Source of the DNA: Bacteroidota bacterium
Lineage (GTDB): Bacteria > Bacteroidota > Bacteroidia > M30B66
Assembly: GCA_027490225.1 (NCBI GenBank)
Contig: JAIXYK010000028.1
Span: 1-44,724 of the forward strand
DNA length: 44,724 bases
Direction: 5' to 3'
Part shown: one piece after another, positions 9,024 to 18,452 of the stretch
Position numbering within the stretch: the first letter of the stretch is position 1
Layout of the letters: each line of letters opens with the position of its first letter
Notes under the pieces: generated by a model
What the model was told of the DNA's origin: nothing
Database searches by the model: none
What the model saw: the letters and a program-made list of their open reading frames with translations, nothing else
Made by a program: the position numbers and the translations under genes

Positions 9024-11651
9024 ATGAGATTTCATTATTATTTATTTGTTTTATTGTTATTCAGCAACTTTGCTAAAGCTCAGTTTGTTGAAGATTTTGC
9101 TGATGGTAATTTTAGTTCAAATCCAGTGTGGACAGGCGAAACATCTCAGTTTTTGGTAGATGCTTCCGCTCAGCTTCAAAGTAACGGAGATACTACATCC
9201 GCAAGTAATAGAGAAATTTATATTTCAACTCCAAGCACATCTTTCAATAATACACAATGGGAATTTTTTGTAAACCCTAAAGTGAGCACTTCTTCAAATA
9301 ACAGAATGGACATTTTTATTTGTTCCAATCAAGAAGATGTAAAAGGCAACAATACAGGATATTTTGTGAGAATTGGTGGCACACCCGACGAGGTTGCGCT
9401 TTTTAGAAAAGATGGTTTAGGGGTAGAAACATATTTAATTCAACCCTTACCTCCTGGACAAATTACAAGCGCAAGTTCAAACCCAACGAAAATAAAAGTA
9501 ACTAGAACTGCCGCAGGTTTATGGAGTTTGTTTGTAGATTATGAAGGCACAGGCGCATTGTATGGCTTAATTGGAACAGCAACTGATGTTACATACACCA
9601 GCACATCCTTTTTTGGAATTTTAGTGCGCTATTCTAGTTCAAACAGGCAAAAATATTTTGCAGATAATATTTACGTAGGGCCAATTATTGTCGACAATAC
9701 CAATCCAACAGTTACTGCAGTTAAGGTGCTAAATGAAACGCAATTAGAAGTTCGCTTTTCAGAAAATGTTGATTTGGTTTCCTCAGAAACACCTTCAAAA
9801 TATTTAGTTAATAACGGTTTAGGAACGCCTGTATCAGCTTCTCGTTCATTAGAATTCTTTTCAAGAGTTACATTAAATTTTAATACACCATTTCAATTGG
9901 GTGTAACTAATAACCTTACTGTGGAAGGTGTCGCAGATTTGGCTGGAAATGAATCAGATGTTCAAATTACGCCTTTCGTATATTATAAAGCCCAACCATA
10001 CGATGTGGTGATTAATGAAATAATGGCCGATCCAGACCCTCCTGTACTTTTACCTAGTGTGGAATATGTGGAGGTTTTTAACAGAACGCCATATCCAATT
10101 AACTTAGAAAACTGGAATATTCAAGTTGGAACAAATATCAAACCTATTCCTCCAATTGTGCTTCAACCAGATAGCTTTATGGTGCTTACCTCCCTCTCTG
10201 GAGAAGAATATTATTACGATTCGTTGGCTGTAGTGGGTATCACAAGTTTCCCGGCATTAACAAATACTGGAGCTTCAATTTCATTACTAGATGCAGATTT
10301 ACAAATAATTTCCTCAGTAAAATACAGCGATTCTTGGTATCAAGATGATGTAAAGTTGGATGGCGGTTGGTCTATTGAACAAATCAACCCACAAACACCT
10401 TGTGCCGGATTTGAAAATTGGAAAGCCAGCAGTGCGTCTTATGGCGGAACTCCGGGAAAAAGAAATAGTATTTTACAAAATGGAACTGATGATATTGCTC
10501 CCAAAATTGAACGTGTAACTGTGGTTGATAAGGATACAATCCGTGTATTTTTCTCTGAAACAATTACAGCAGCAAGTGCTGCAGAACCATCCAGGTATTT
10601 TGTGAATAACGACATTGGGATTCCTACATCTGTTGCCTTGGTTGCTCCTGATTTTAAATCTGTGATATTGACTTTGTCCGACACTTTAAAACCTGCAATT
10701 TTATATACCATTACCATTTCAGATTCTTTAAGAGATTGTAGTGCAAACCCTTTCAATACTATCATTACAGGAAGATTTGCTTTGCCGGAAGATGCGAATG
10801 CCAACGACATTGTTATTAATGAAATACTATCGGATCCGGCAGATGGATCATCAGATTTTGTAGAAATTTACAACCGTTCTCAAAAGATACTCGACCTTGG
10901 AGACCTTCAATTGAGCAATTTTGATAATCAAACCAATTCTTTAGAAGGCGAGGAGTTTATTGCACCTGATGGTTATTTAATTTTTCCAGGTGAATACATA
11001 TTATTAAGTGAAGATATTCAGGCTGTTAAGAATTCATATACCACTACAAACCCAAGTGGCTTTCTTCAAATGGCTGATTTTCCGTCTTATAATATTGATG
11101 AAGGAACTGTTGTGCTATCAAGAATTTCAAATCAGTTTATTGTAGACCAATATACTTATTCTTCAAAGAGTCATTATCCATTAATTAATGACACCAAAGG
11201 AGTAAGTCTGGAACGAATAAACTTCGACAGACCAACTGCTGACAATACCAACTGGACATCCGCTTCTTCAGTTTCAGGGTATGGAACTCCAGGTTATAGA
11301 AATTCTCAATTCAGCGAAATAGCTGTTTCCCAAAAAGGAGAAGTAACAGTAAGTCCTGAGGTATTTTCGCCAGACAATGATGGATTTGATGACAATGTTA
11401 CACTTGCGTATGAATTTGAATCGCCCAATTACACAGGCAGTTTTACAATTTACGATTCTAATGGACGATTAGTAAAATACCTGGTTAGAAATCAGTTATT
11501 AGGAATAAAAGGTTCTTACAGTTGGAATGGTGTAAATGAAGAAAACGAAAAAGCCCGAATCGGAATCTATGTTATTTATATGGAAGCTTTTGACAAAGAG
11601 GGGAATGTTGTTAGAATTAAAAAGCCTTGTGTTTTAGGTGGTCGTTTATAA
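9024..11651 (+). CDS. secreted lamin-tail-domain protein
   Basis: This is an exported protein of 875 residues. The start at 9024 gives a clean signal peptide (MRFHYYLFVLLLF..., cleavage after KAQ); an in-frame ATG at 8979 would put 15 polar residues before it. Domains in order are a LamG-like or carbohydrate-binding-like sandwich (about 21-217), an SbsA-type Ig domain (about 222-315), a lamin-tail domain (about 325-470, INEIMADPDP, EYVEVFNR), a second Ig domain (about 488-590), a second lamin-tail domain (about 593-760, INEILSDPADG, DFVEIYNR), and a FlgD-like C-terminal sandwich with FSPDNDGFDDN, resembling gliding-motility-associated ends. Surface display by T9SS is likely but inferred. Its function is unknown. 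Its stop interlocks with the plsC stop. Confidence 0.85.
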   Translation: MRFHYYLFVLLLFSNFAKAQFVEDFADGNFSSNPVWTGETSQFLVDASAQLQSNGDTTSASNREIYISTPSTSFNNTQWEFFVNPKVSTSSNNRMDIFICSNQEDVKGNNTGYFVRIGGTPDEVALFRKDGLGVETYLIQPLPPGQITSASSNPTKIKVTRTAAGLWSLFVDYEGTGALYGLIGTATDVTYTSTSFFGILVRYSSSNRQKYFADNIYVGPIIVDNTNPTVTAVKVLNETQLEVRFSENVDLVSSETPSKYLVNNGLGTPVSASRSLEFFSRVTLNFNTPFQLGVTNNLTVEGVADLAGNESDVQITPFVYYKAQPYDVVINEIMADPDPPVLLPSVEYVEVFNRTPYPINLENWNIQVGTNIKPIPPIVLQPDSFMVLTSLSGEEYYYDSLAVVGITSFPALTNTGASISLLDADLQIISSVKYSDSWYQDDVKLDGGWSIEQINPQTPCAGFENWKASSASYGGTPGKRNSILQNGTDDIAPKIERVTVVDKDTIRVFFSETITAASAAEPSRYFVNNDIGIPTSVALVAPDFKSVILTLSDTLKPAILYTITISDSLRDCSANPFNTIITGRFALPEDANANDIVINEILSDPADGSSDFVEIYNRSQKILDLGDLQLSNFDNQTNSLEGEEFIAPDGYLIFPGEYILLSEDIQAVKNSYTTTNPSGFLQMADFPSYNIDEGTVVLSRISNQFIVDQYTYSSKSHYPLINDTKGVSLERINFDRPTADNTNWTSASSVSGYGTPGYRNSQFSEIAVSQKGEVTVSPEVFSPDNDGFDDNVTLAYEFESPNYTGSFTIYDSNGRLVKYLVRNQLLGIKGSYSWNGVNEENEKARIGIYVIYMEAFDKEGNVVRIKKPCVLGGRL

Positions 11652-12407
11652 AACTCCGCCAAACATTGGATCTTCATTTTTCAATACATCATACATATCT
11701 TTTCTTACCTTTTCTTTTAAAGAAGGAAGGTCGTCTTTACTCAAACCTTCTGTAATGTATGGGCCTAAATATTTAATACGAATCACCCCGGGCTTTACAG
11801 AATAACCATCAGAAGGAGTTATGTTTCTTGCATTAATTGAGCACATAGCAACAATTGGACGTTGACTTTCAATTGCAAAACGAAAAGCGCCATCAAAAAA
11901 TTGGTTTAAAGGTTCTTTGCTTTTGTTGCGCGTTCCTTCAGGATATAAAAAGATAGAATTCCCTTTTTGTATTTCCTGCATCATTAACCGGGAGCTTTTT
12001 TCTCTGCTTTCTTTGCTGCTCCTATCAACCAATACGCAAACAGACGCAAATAAATAACCCAACAATGGCATCTTTTTTAATTGAACTTTAGCCAATGGTT
12101 TTGTATTATTTGTAATAGAAAAAGCTCCAAGATACATATCTAAATTACTACCATGGTTTCCGCAAATAATACAAGGCAAATTATTTAATAAAATTTCACG
12201 ATTTACTTCTTGAATTCGAATACCTGCGCAAAAGAAGAAGATAGCAGACCAACCTTTGTATAAAGCGATTATTGGCTTTTGCGCTTTCCCTCTAAATATA
12301 AATAAGAACAGTGCCGAAATTATAAATGAACTTACCAGGAAGACAATAAACACTATCGACATCCAAATCCAATAGGGAATAAAAAAGAGGTATTTCAATA
12401 CACGCAT
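11646..12407 (-). CDS. plsC: 1-acyl-sn-glycerol-3-phosphate acyltransferase
   Basis: It transfers an acyl chain to lysophosphatidic acid to make phosphatidic acid in the inner membrane. The family motifs are present: NHGSNLD (catalytic H85 and D90), a motif II region around 115-122, and YPEGTR (155-160, phosphate binding). Two membrane helices fill residues 5-40. The 253 residues are normal for the family. The stop shares a TTATAA hexamer with the convergent upstream neighbour, a 6-base overlap. An alternative role in ornithine-lipid or other lysolipid acylation cannot be excluded from sequence alone. Confidence 0.9.
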   Translation of the reverse strand: MRVLKYLFFIPYWIWMSIVFIVFLVSSFIISALFLFIFRGKAQKPIIALYKGWSAIFFFCAGIRIQEVNREILLNNLPCIICGNHGSNLDMYLGAFSITNNTKPLAKVQLKKMPLLGYLFASVCVLVDRSSKESREKSSRLMMQEIQKGNSIFLYPEGTRNKSKEPLNQFFDGAFRFAIESQRPIVAMCSINARNITPSDGYSVKPGVIRIKYLGPYITEGLSKDDLPSLKEKVRKDMYDVLKNEDPMFGGVL

Positions 12408-12414
12408 AATTTTT

Positions 12415-12422
12415 CAAAAGTA
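12415..12422 (-). promoter_or_regulatory. candidate -7 box for plsC
   Basis: The minus strand reads TACTTTTG, an exact TAnnTTTG match ending only 7 bases before the plsC start codon. If used, the transcript would be leaderless or nearly so, so the call is uncertain. Confidence 0.3.
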
Positions 12423-12475
12423 GAACAACTATAGGCATTAAAACAAGATATTGTTATTAATCCTAATTTAGCAGC

Positions 12476-13534
12476 ATGGTTAAAGACTTCCTGATTATTG
12501 GTCAAGGCATTGCGGGTTCTGCTTTGGCTTATAAATTAATGAAGGCAGGAAAGTCTGTTTTGGTAATTGACAATGAACCTCCGAGTACATCTTCTAGGGT
12601 GGCTGCTGGTTTATTTAATCCTATAGTTTTTAAACGTATAACGCTGGGTTGGCGTGCAATTGAAGCAATAAATGAATTGACCAATTTTTATAAAGAAGTA
12701 GAAAAAGAAACAAGTGCTCTTTTTTTTCACCCACAACAAATGTTTCGCATTCATGGTTCTGAAGGAGAAAGTAATTCCTGGGAGCATATGAAATCCCAGA
12801 AACCATTTGATAACTTTTTAGGTAGTTCCGAATTAACCTCAAAAAGACCTTTTTTTTATCAATCCTTTGGCAGCGCATTGGTAAATAATGCGGGAAATGT
12901 AAATGCCAAAGTATATGTTGAATCCATTAAAAACTGGTTAACTCGAAGAGATGCATACAAAATCGCAACTTTTGATTACAACGAATTAACCCTAAAAAAT
13001 GATAGCGTTTCCTGGAATGGAATAGAAGCAGAAAAAATAATTTTTTGCGAAGGATATAAGGCTGAAAGCAATCCCTTTTTTAATTATTTACCTTTCAACA
13101 CTGCAAAAGGAGAAGAACTCATAATTGAATGTAAAGACATTGCACAAGAATTATTTAACGGGTCCATTTATGGTGTGCCAATGGGAAATGGGATTTTTAA
13201 AATCGGAAGCACTTTCGCCTGGAGTCAGGTGGATGAATTTACTACCAAAGCTGCAAGAGAAGAGATTGAAGGGAAGTTTAAAAAAATATCCAATGCTTCT
13301 TACAAAATACTAGGTCAGAATGCAGGAATAAGGCCAGCAGTAAAAGACAGGAGGCCTTTTGTTGGAATGCATCCGAAACACAAACAAATGGGAATATTTA
13401 ACGGAATGGGCACAAAAGGAATTTCACTGTCTCCTTTGTTGGCAAATGAATTTGTTGCTCATTTAATAGATAATTCACCATTAAATGAGGAGTGCGATAT
13501 AAAACGGTACGAAAAGAATTTAGTGGTTTTATGA
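12476..13534 (+). CDS. FAD-dependent oxidoreductase (D-amino-acid oxidase family)
   Basis: This is a soluble flavoenzyme of the DAO fold, 352 residues. The N-terminal Rossmann motif is GQGIAGSALA (G9, G11, G14), ending in the ribose-binding acidic residue of VLVID. The C-terminal GIRPAVKDRRPFVG and FNGMGTKGISLSP are the usual second FAD-binding elements. The substrate is not clear; glycine or D-amino-acid oxidase-like enzymes and tRNA-modifying members share the fold. The last base pairs form an ATGA overlap with the downstream acyltransferase gene, so the two are probably translationally coupled. There is no evident functional link between them. Confidence 0.85.
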   Translation: MVKDFLIIGQGIAGSALAYKLMKAGKSVLVIDNEPPSTSSRVAAGLFNPIVFKRITLGWRAIEAINELTNFYKEVEKETSALFFHPQQMFRIHGSEGESNSWEHMKSQKPFDNFLGSSELTSKRPFFYQSFGSALVNNAGNVNAKVYVESIKNWLTRRDAYKIATFDYNELTLKNDSVSWNGIEAEKIIFCEGYKAESNPFFNYLPFNTAKGEELIIECKDIAQELFNGSIYGVPMGNGIFKIGSTFAWSQVDEFTTKAAREEIEGKFKKISNASYKILGQNAGIRPAVKDRRPFVGMHPKHKQMGIFNGMGTKGISLSPLLANEFVAHLIDNSPLNEECDIKRYEKNLVVL

Positions 13535-14640
13535 ATGCAGCCAACAAAGTTTATTTCAAAGAACTAGATGCTACCCGTTTTTTTGGTTTTTTGCATGTTT
13601 TCTTAGCACATTGTTTTTTTACTTCAAACCTCTCAATTCAAAATTCTGCCTCATTCTATTTTGTAGACCATTATTTGAAAGCAGGTTTTTTAGGCTTGGA
13701 TTATTTCTTCGTCTTATCTTCTTTTTTACTTACTTATTTAGGGTTTGAAGAAAGGAAAGTTTCTGGAAACTTTAATCCAATTAAGTTTTTAATTCGCAGA
13801 GGTTTAAGGCTTTGGCCTTTGTATTATTTGATAGTTATCGGTGTTTTTTCGGTTATTTATATTTTCAATTATTCTTCTCAAATAAAAGAAATCCCTTCAA
13901 TATTTAATTATTTATTTTTTATTCAAAATTTCTGGATGGTAAATAATGGGCAAGATTTTTTATTCATATTGGTATTTCTCTGGTCTATTGCAATTGAAGA
14001 GCAATTCTATATTTTTTGGGCTTTTGTACAACGTTTTTTATCTCGCTTTATAGTTCCTATATCTTTCCTATTAATCGCTGTCTCTGTAATTTTTAGGTTT
14101 ATTTATTATCATTCCGAAAATCATTTATTGTTTCACACCATCAGCGCGCTTGGGAATTTTGGTTTAGGAGCAATTGCAGCCTCTATTGCATTTAATCAGC
14201 ATAAAATTCTTTTATTTATTCAACAAATTAAAAAGCCAATTATATTTATTATCTACGCTTTATTTATCATTTTAACTTTATTTTATTTCCAATTATTTAC
14301 AAGCAGAATCCCTGTTAGCATTGAGAAAATAGTTTTCGGCTTGCTATTTTGCTTCATTATTTTGGAACAATCTTATTCAAAAAATTCAATCATTAAATTG
14401 GGAGGAAATAAAGTAATAAATTATTTAGGCCAACTTTCATTAGGACTTTACATTTACCATGGATTAATTTTAACGGTATTTGTTTATTTTACAAAGAACA
14501 ATTCCTCCCAATCAAGCTATATGCAAGTGTTTGTTTATCAGCCCCTTTTAATATTGCTGCTTACAATTTTACTGGCTATTATTAGTTATGAAGTTTTCGA
14601 AAAAAGAATTTATAAACTGAGGAATTATTTTTACAGTTAA
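13531..14640 (+). CDS. membrane acyltransferase, acyltransferase_3 family
   Basis: This is a polytopic inner-membrane O-acyltransferase of the OafA/YrhL type, which transfers acetyl or similar groups to envelope glycans. It has 369 residues and about ten hydrophobic segments. Family signatures are the His-bearing first helix (FFGFLHVFLAH), GFLGLDYFFVLSSFLL, RRGLRLWPLYYL, and WSIAIEEQFYIFW. The ATG at 13531 overlaps the upstream TGA (ATGA), and the family motif DATRFFGFLH begins 11 residues in. A start at 13492 would lie inside the preceding gene and is less likely. The target is unknown; no lipopolysaccharide or capsule genes are adjacent. Confidence 0.88.
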   Translation: MNAANKVYFKELDATRFFGFLHVFLAHCFFTSNLSIQNSASFYFVDHYLKAGFLGLDYFFVLSSFLLTYLGFEERKVSGNFNPIKFLIRRGLRLWPLYYLIVIGVFSVIYIFNYSSQIKEIPSIFNYLFFIQNFWMVNNGQDFLFILVFLWSIAIEEQFYIFWAFVQRFLSRFIVPISFLLIAVSVIFRFIYYHSENHLLFHTISALGNFGLGAIAASIAFNQHKILLFIQQIKKPIIFIIYALFIILTLFYFQLFTSRIPVSIEKIVFGLLFCFIILEQSYSKNSIIKLGGNKVINYLGQLSLGLYIYHGLILTVFVYFTKNNSSQSSYMQVFVYQPLLILLLTILLAIISYEVFEKRIYKLRNYFYS

Positions 14641-14641
14641 A

Positions 14642-15871
14642 TTAATCAAACTTAATAGCACTCGCTGGTTTAATTCTATTTATAATAAATGTAGGTAGCA
14701 TTAATGCTGCAAAAGAAATGGTAAAAACCAATAAATTTAGCAATAATAAAGGAATGATATCTAATTGGATAGGTACCGTTTTTAAATAATAGGTTTCCTG
14801 ATTTAATGTGAAAAACTCAAATTTCTTCTGTAATAAACATAAACTTATTCCAATAACATTGCCTATAATAACGCCTCTTGTAGTTAACAAAAGTGCTTGT
14901 TTCAAAAATATGCTAGACACAAACTGATTGGTTCCGCCCAACGTTTTTAATATTCCAATCATTCTGGTTTTTTCTAAGATCATGATTAGTAAAGAAGTAA
15001 TCATATTAATTAATGAAACCAACAACATCAAAGAAATGATGATGTAAACATTGGTGTCCATTAATTCGAGCCAACCAAAAATCTGAGGATACCTCGCTGC
15101 AATGCTTGCGGAATTTAAATCGTTGGGTATAGCTTGGTAAACAACTTTATCTACCTCTTTTAAACGATTAAAATCTGTGATGTATAACTCAAAACCGCTT
15201 ATTTGATTGGGTGTCCAATTATTTAGTTGCTGCACCACTCTAATATCACCCAATACTAATAATTTATCGAATTCGTTTTCACCTAAACCAGTATCGTATA
15301 AACCACTGATGGTAAATTTTCTTGTTTTTGGCGGGTCTTGCACAAAATACATGAGCAACTTATCTCCTGGTTTTAATTTTAAAGCCTTCGATTGTGCTTT
15401 TGAAATAAGTATTTCTAATGACCTTGCTGTGTCTCTAAGGTTTGGTAACTGGCCGGCAACCAAATGTTTCTTAAAAAAAGACCAGTCAAAGTTTTTATCA
15501 ACACCCTTAAATAATACGCCTTCTATTGCTTTTTCTGTTTTTATGATTCCAGCTTTTGTTGCAAATGTTTGAATATGCTGTATTTCTTTGTTCTTTTTTA
15601 AGTCATTTAAGAAATCGGGATTGTTTTCAATTGGCTGAGCCTCAAAAGAATGATTCGCATCGAACAAACCAATTTGAATATGCGCTCCAAAACCAATAAC
15701 TTTCGCCCTAATCTCCTGCTGAAATCCAGTTACGATGGCCATAGAAACTAACATTACGCAAACACCTAAAGCAATGCCACCAACGGCAATCTTTACAATA
15801 GGTGTAGATAGTTGTTTGCTTTCTTTATTGCTTTGCAATAAGCGCCGCGCTATAAACCAGGAAGTATTCAA
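14642..15871 (-). CDS. LolC/LolE-type ABC transporter permease (FtsX family)
   Basis: This is an inner-membrane permease of the kind that, with a LolD ATPase, extracts lipoproteins for transfer to the outer membrane. It has 409 residues and the typical layout: a short cytoplasmic start with FIARRLL, TM1 (about 27-50), a large periplasmic domain (50-275), then three C-terminal helices (about 276-300, 322-345, 375-398). The IALGVCVMLVSMAIVTGFQ stretch and the MIGILKTLGG loop are family hallmarks. No ATPase gene is adjacent. The stop is one base from the convergent acyltransferase stop. Only 14 bases separate its start codon from the divergent muramidase start. Confidence 0.88.
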   Translation of the reverse strand: MNTSWFIARRLLQSNKESKQLSTPIVKIAVGGIALGVCVMLVSMAIVTGFQQEIRAKVIGFGAHIQIGLFDANHSFEAQPIENNPDFLNDLKKNKEIQHIQTFATKAGIIKTEKAIEGVLFKGVDKNFDWSFFKKHLVAGQLPNLRDTARSLEILISKAQSKALKLKPGDKLLMYFVQDPPKTRKFTISGLYDTGLGENEFDKLLVLGDIRVVQQLNNWTPNQISGFELYITDFNRLKEVDKVVYQAIPNDLNSASIAARYPQIFGWLELMDTNVYIIISLMLLVSLINMITSLLIMILEKTRMIGILKTLGGTNQFVSSIFLKQALLLTTRGVIIGNVIGISLCLLQKKFEFFTLNQETYYLKTVPIQLDIIPLLLLNLLVFTISFAALMLPTFIINRIKPASAIKFD

Positions 15872-15885
15872 ACCAAATAACTCAA

Positions 15886-17121
15886 ATGAAAATTAAAGTT
15901 CCCGAAAGTACTAAATTCCTACATGCACTTGCAATCGCCATTCTGCTGCTTTCAAGCACTCACTTGTCAACTTCACAGATTGTTAGTAGGGTAGAAGTGG
16001 TGATTAATACAGACGACAATGTACAACTTGGTGCTGAACAATTTGAAAAATACCTCTCTTTGTTGAAAGGAAAAAAGGTAGCATTGGTCGCTAATCATAC
16101 TTCTATGGTTGGTAAATCTCATTTGGTAGACACGCTTAAAGTAAAAGGTGTTCAAATTGTGAAAGTATTTGCACCTGAACATGGATTTAGGGGAGCTGCT
16201 GATGCAGGGGAAAAAGTGGCATCGACAATTGATAAAAAAACAGGAATTCCAATTGTGTCGCTTTATGGCGATAACAAAAAACCAACTGCGGCCCAAATGC
16301 AGGGAATTGATGTGGTAGTGTATGACATACAAGACGTTGGGGCAAGATTTTACACTTACATTTCTACAATGAGTTATGTTATGGAGGCTTGTGCCGAAGC
16401 AAAAATTCCATTTATAGTGTTAGACAGGCCAAATCCAAATGGGCATTTTGTTGATGGGCCAATATTAGAACCAGCATTTTCTTCATTTGTTGGAATGCAT
16501 CAGGTTCCCATTGTACATGGAATGACCGTGGGAGAATATGCCCAAATGGTAAATGGTGAAGGTTGGTTAAAAAATAATTTGAAATGCACTTTAACAGTTG
16601 TGCCTTGCATTGGCTGGAAACACAGTCAATATTATCAAATCACCATTCCGTCTTCGCCAAATCTTGGCAATATGAATGCAATTTATTTGTATCCAACCTT
16701 GTGTCTTTTTGAAGGAACTATTGTGAGTGTTGGCAGAGGTACTGAAAAACCTTTTCAAATAATTGGTTATCCTGGATTTAAAGAAGGGAAATTGGAATTT
16801 ACACCGAAGTCAGGCCCAGGAAGTAAACAACCATTGTATGAAAACAAAGTGTGCAAGGGTTTCGATTTATCAGGTTTTGGCGAGAATTACATAAGAGACT
16901 CTAAAACACTTTATTTATTTTGGCTCATTAACATGTACCAAAATGCCGAAAATAAAGCAACATTTTTTAATTCCTTTTTCGATAAGTTAGCAGGCACAGA
17001 CCAATTGAAAAAGCAAATTATAGCCGGAAAGACCGAGGAAGAAATAAAGGCTTCGTGGAAACCCGGTTTAACAAAGTTTAAAGAAATAAGAAAGAAGTAT
17101 TTGCTCTATGCAGATGTATAA
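15886..17121 (+). CDS. exo-beta-N-acetylmuramidase, NamZ/DUF1343 family
   Basis: The family (Bacillus YbbC/NamZ) removes terminal N-acetylmuramic acid from peptidoglycan fragments. The protein has 411 residues with an N-terminal export signal (hydrophobic 12-24, cleavage probably after STS or SQ near 31). Family motifs are LVANHTSMV (67-75), FAPEHGFRG (95-103, with the conserved Glu 98), YDIQDVGARFYTY, DRPNPNG (180-186) followed by VDGPILE, and HGMTVGEYAQM. It probably acts in the periplasm on turnover products. It overlaps the next gene by 8-14 bases, forming a two-gene operon. The promoter must lie within the divergent gene because the intergenic space is only 14 bases. Confidence 0.9.
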   Translation: MKIKVPESTKFLHALAIAILLLSSTHLSTSQIVSRVEVVINTDDNVQLGAEQFEKYLSLLKGKKVALVANHTSMVGKSHLVDTLKVKGVQIVKVFAPEHGFRGAADAGEKVASTIDKKTGIPIVSLYGDNKKPTAAQMQGIDVVVYDIQDVGARFYTYISTMSYVMEACAEAKIPFIVLDRPNPNGHFVDGPILEPAFSSFVGMHQVPIVHGMTVGEYAQMVNGEGWLKNNLKCTLTVVPCIGWKHSQYYQITIPSSPNLGNMNAIYLYPTLCLFEGTIVSVGRGTEKPFQIIGYPGFKEGKLEFTPKSGPGSKQPLYENKVCKGFDLSGFGENYIRDSKTLYLFWLINMYQNAENKATFFNSFFDKLAGTDQLKKQIIAGKTEEEIKASWKPGLTKFKEIRKKYLLYADV

Positions 17122-18403
17122 AAAGCCATCTGTAATTGCAATTTTAATTATTGGATTAATTACAGTTTTAATTAGTTCCAATTTAAATTGGCCAACTAAA
17201 TTTAGCAATGGAATTATTGAATCTGATGCAAAAGGTTATTATGCCTGGCTTCCCGCTATTTTTATTTACCACGATTTAAGTTTTTCTTTTAAAGAAGAAG
17301 TAGAAGAAAATTATCCTCATGGTTCAATTCCATTTGAATACAGAATTTCTTCAAATGAAAAAATCAGCAATAAATATTATGCTGGAGTCGCAATTTTAGT
17401 TGCCCCATTTTTTATCATTGCCCATTTTATTACTATTTTATTTACCAATTTACCTGCTGATGGATATTCATACTGGTATCCTGTAATGGTAAATATTGCA
17501 GCTATTTTTTATTTAATTGCCGGGCTAATATTTATCCGAAAATTATTATTGCAATTTAATTTTAAGGAAGCCATTATTGCTTGGGTTTTAATTGCTTTAT
17601 TTTTTGCAACAAACCTATTCTATTACAGCATAGTAGAGCCGGGAATGTCTCATGTTTACTCATTTTTCTGCTTCTCAGCATTTCTGTATTATTTCAACAA
17701 ATGGGCAGTTTCAGGAAATTCAAAAAATTTAATATTGGTTTCTTTATTTTTTGGAATTATTATTTTAATTCGCCCAATAAATGGATTAATTATTTTTATT
17801 TCCCCTTTCTTTTTTAATGGATTTAATGAATTTTCGAGAAATGTAGCCTTATTATTTAAAAGGAAAAATGTACAATTAATTATTGTGACTTTGGTTTTGT
17901 TGTTTGCAATTATTTCTATTCAACCAATTCTATACTTTATTCAAACGGGTATTTTCTTTTTGTATTCCTATGGAAATGAAACATTTCAGTTTCGAGCATT
18001 TCATCTTTTCGACTTTTTATTCTCTTATAAAAAGGGCGCATTTCTTTATCACCCCATTTTATTAATTTCCATGTTAGGCTTGTTATTTTTATGGAAAGAA
18101 AATAGATTTAAAGCAATATACTTATTAATTTTTCTAGCCGCTATTTTTTACATTTTTTCTTGCTGGTGGAGTTGGTGGTATGGTGGAAGTTTTGGACAAA
18201 GGGTCTTGGTTGAATTTCTTCCATTATTCGCTTTATTATTAGCATATCTCATAAGAATCAGAAGAGATTTATGGGTGAAAATTGCCATTGTGCTTTGTAT
18301 ATTGCTTTGCCAGATTCAAACTTACCAATACCGCTATTTCCTAATTCACTGGGAAGACATGAATAGAGAAAAATATTGGGAAGTGTTCTTAAAATTAAAA
18401 TAG
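17108..18403 (+). CDS. polytopic membrane protein, GT-C glycosyltransferase-like
   Basis: The protein has 431 residues and about ten hydrophobic helices. After TM1 comes a polar loop with ESDAKGYYAWLPAIF (E38, D40), placed where GT-C enzymes carry their catalytic acidic residue. LIRPINGL further on recalls mannosyltransferase-like proteins. This supports a lipid-linked-sugar-dependent glycosyltransferase, but the assignment rests on topology and loop position only. Two in-frame ATGs occur at 17108 and 17114. Both lie inside the end of the NamZ gene, so translation is coupled and the choice between them is open. It may be linked to cell-wall sugar handling through its operon partner. Confidence 0.6.
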   Translation: MQMYKKPSVIAILIIGLITVLISSNLNWPTKFSNGIIESDAKGYYAWLPAIFIYHDLSFSFKEEVEENYPHGSIPFEYRISSNEKISNKYYAGVAILVAPFFIIAHFITILFTNLPADGYSYWYPVMVNIAAIFYLIAGLIFIRKLLLQFNFKEAIIAWVLIALFFATNLFYYSIVEPGMSHVYSFFCFSAFLYYFNKWAVSGNSKNLILVSLFFGIIILIRPINGLIIFISPFFFNGFNEFSRNVALLFKRKNVQLIIVTLVLLFAIISIQPILYFIQTGIFFLYSYGNETFQFRAFHLFDFLFSYKKGAFLYHPILLISMLGLLFLWKENRFKAIYLLIFLAAIFYIFSCWWSWWYGGSFGQRVLVEFLPLFALLLAYLIRIRRDLWVKIAIVLCILLCQIQTYQYRYFLIHWEDMNREKYWEVFLKLK

Positions 18404-18421
18404 AAAACACGTTCATTTAAT

Positions 18422-18429
18422 TACTTTTG
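18422..18429 (+). promoter_or_regulatory. candidate -7 box for the MarR gene
   Basis: TACTTTTG matches TAnnTTTG exactly and ends 23 bases before the GTG start. No -33 TTTG is seen. The box suggests that the regulator has its own promoter rather than reading through from the upstream operon. Confidence 0.4.
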
Positions 18430-18452
18430 TAGCTATTCATTTCTACTTACCT

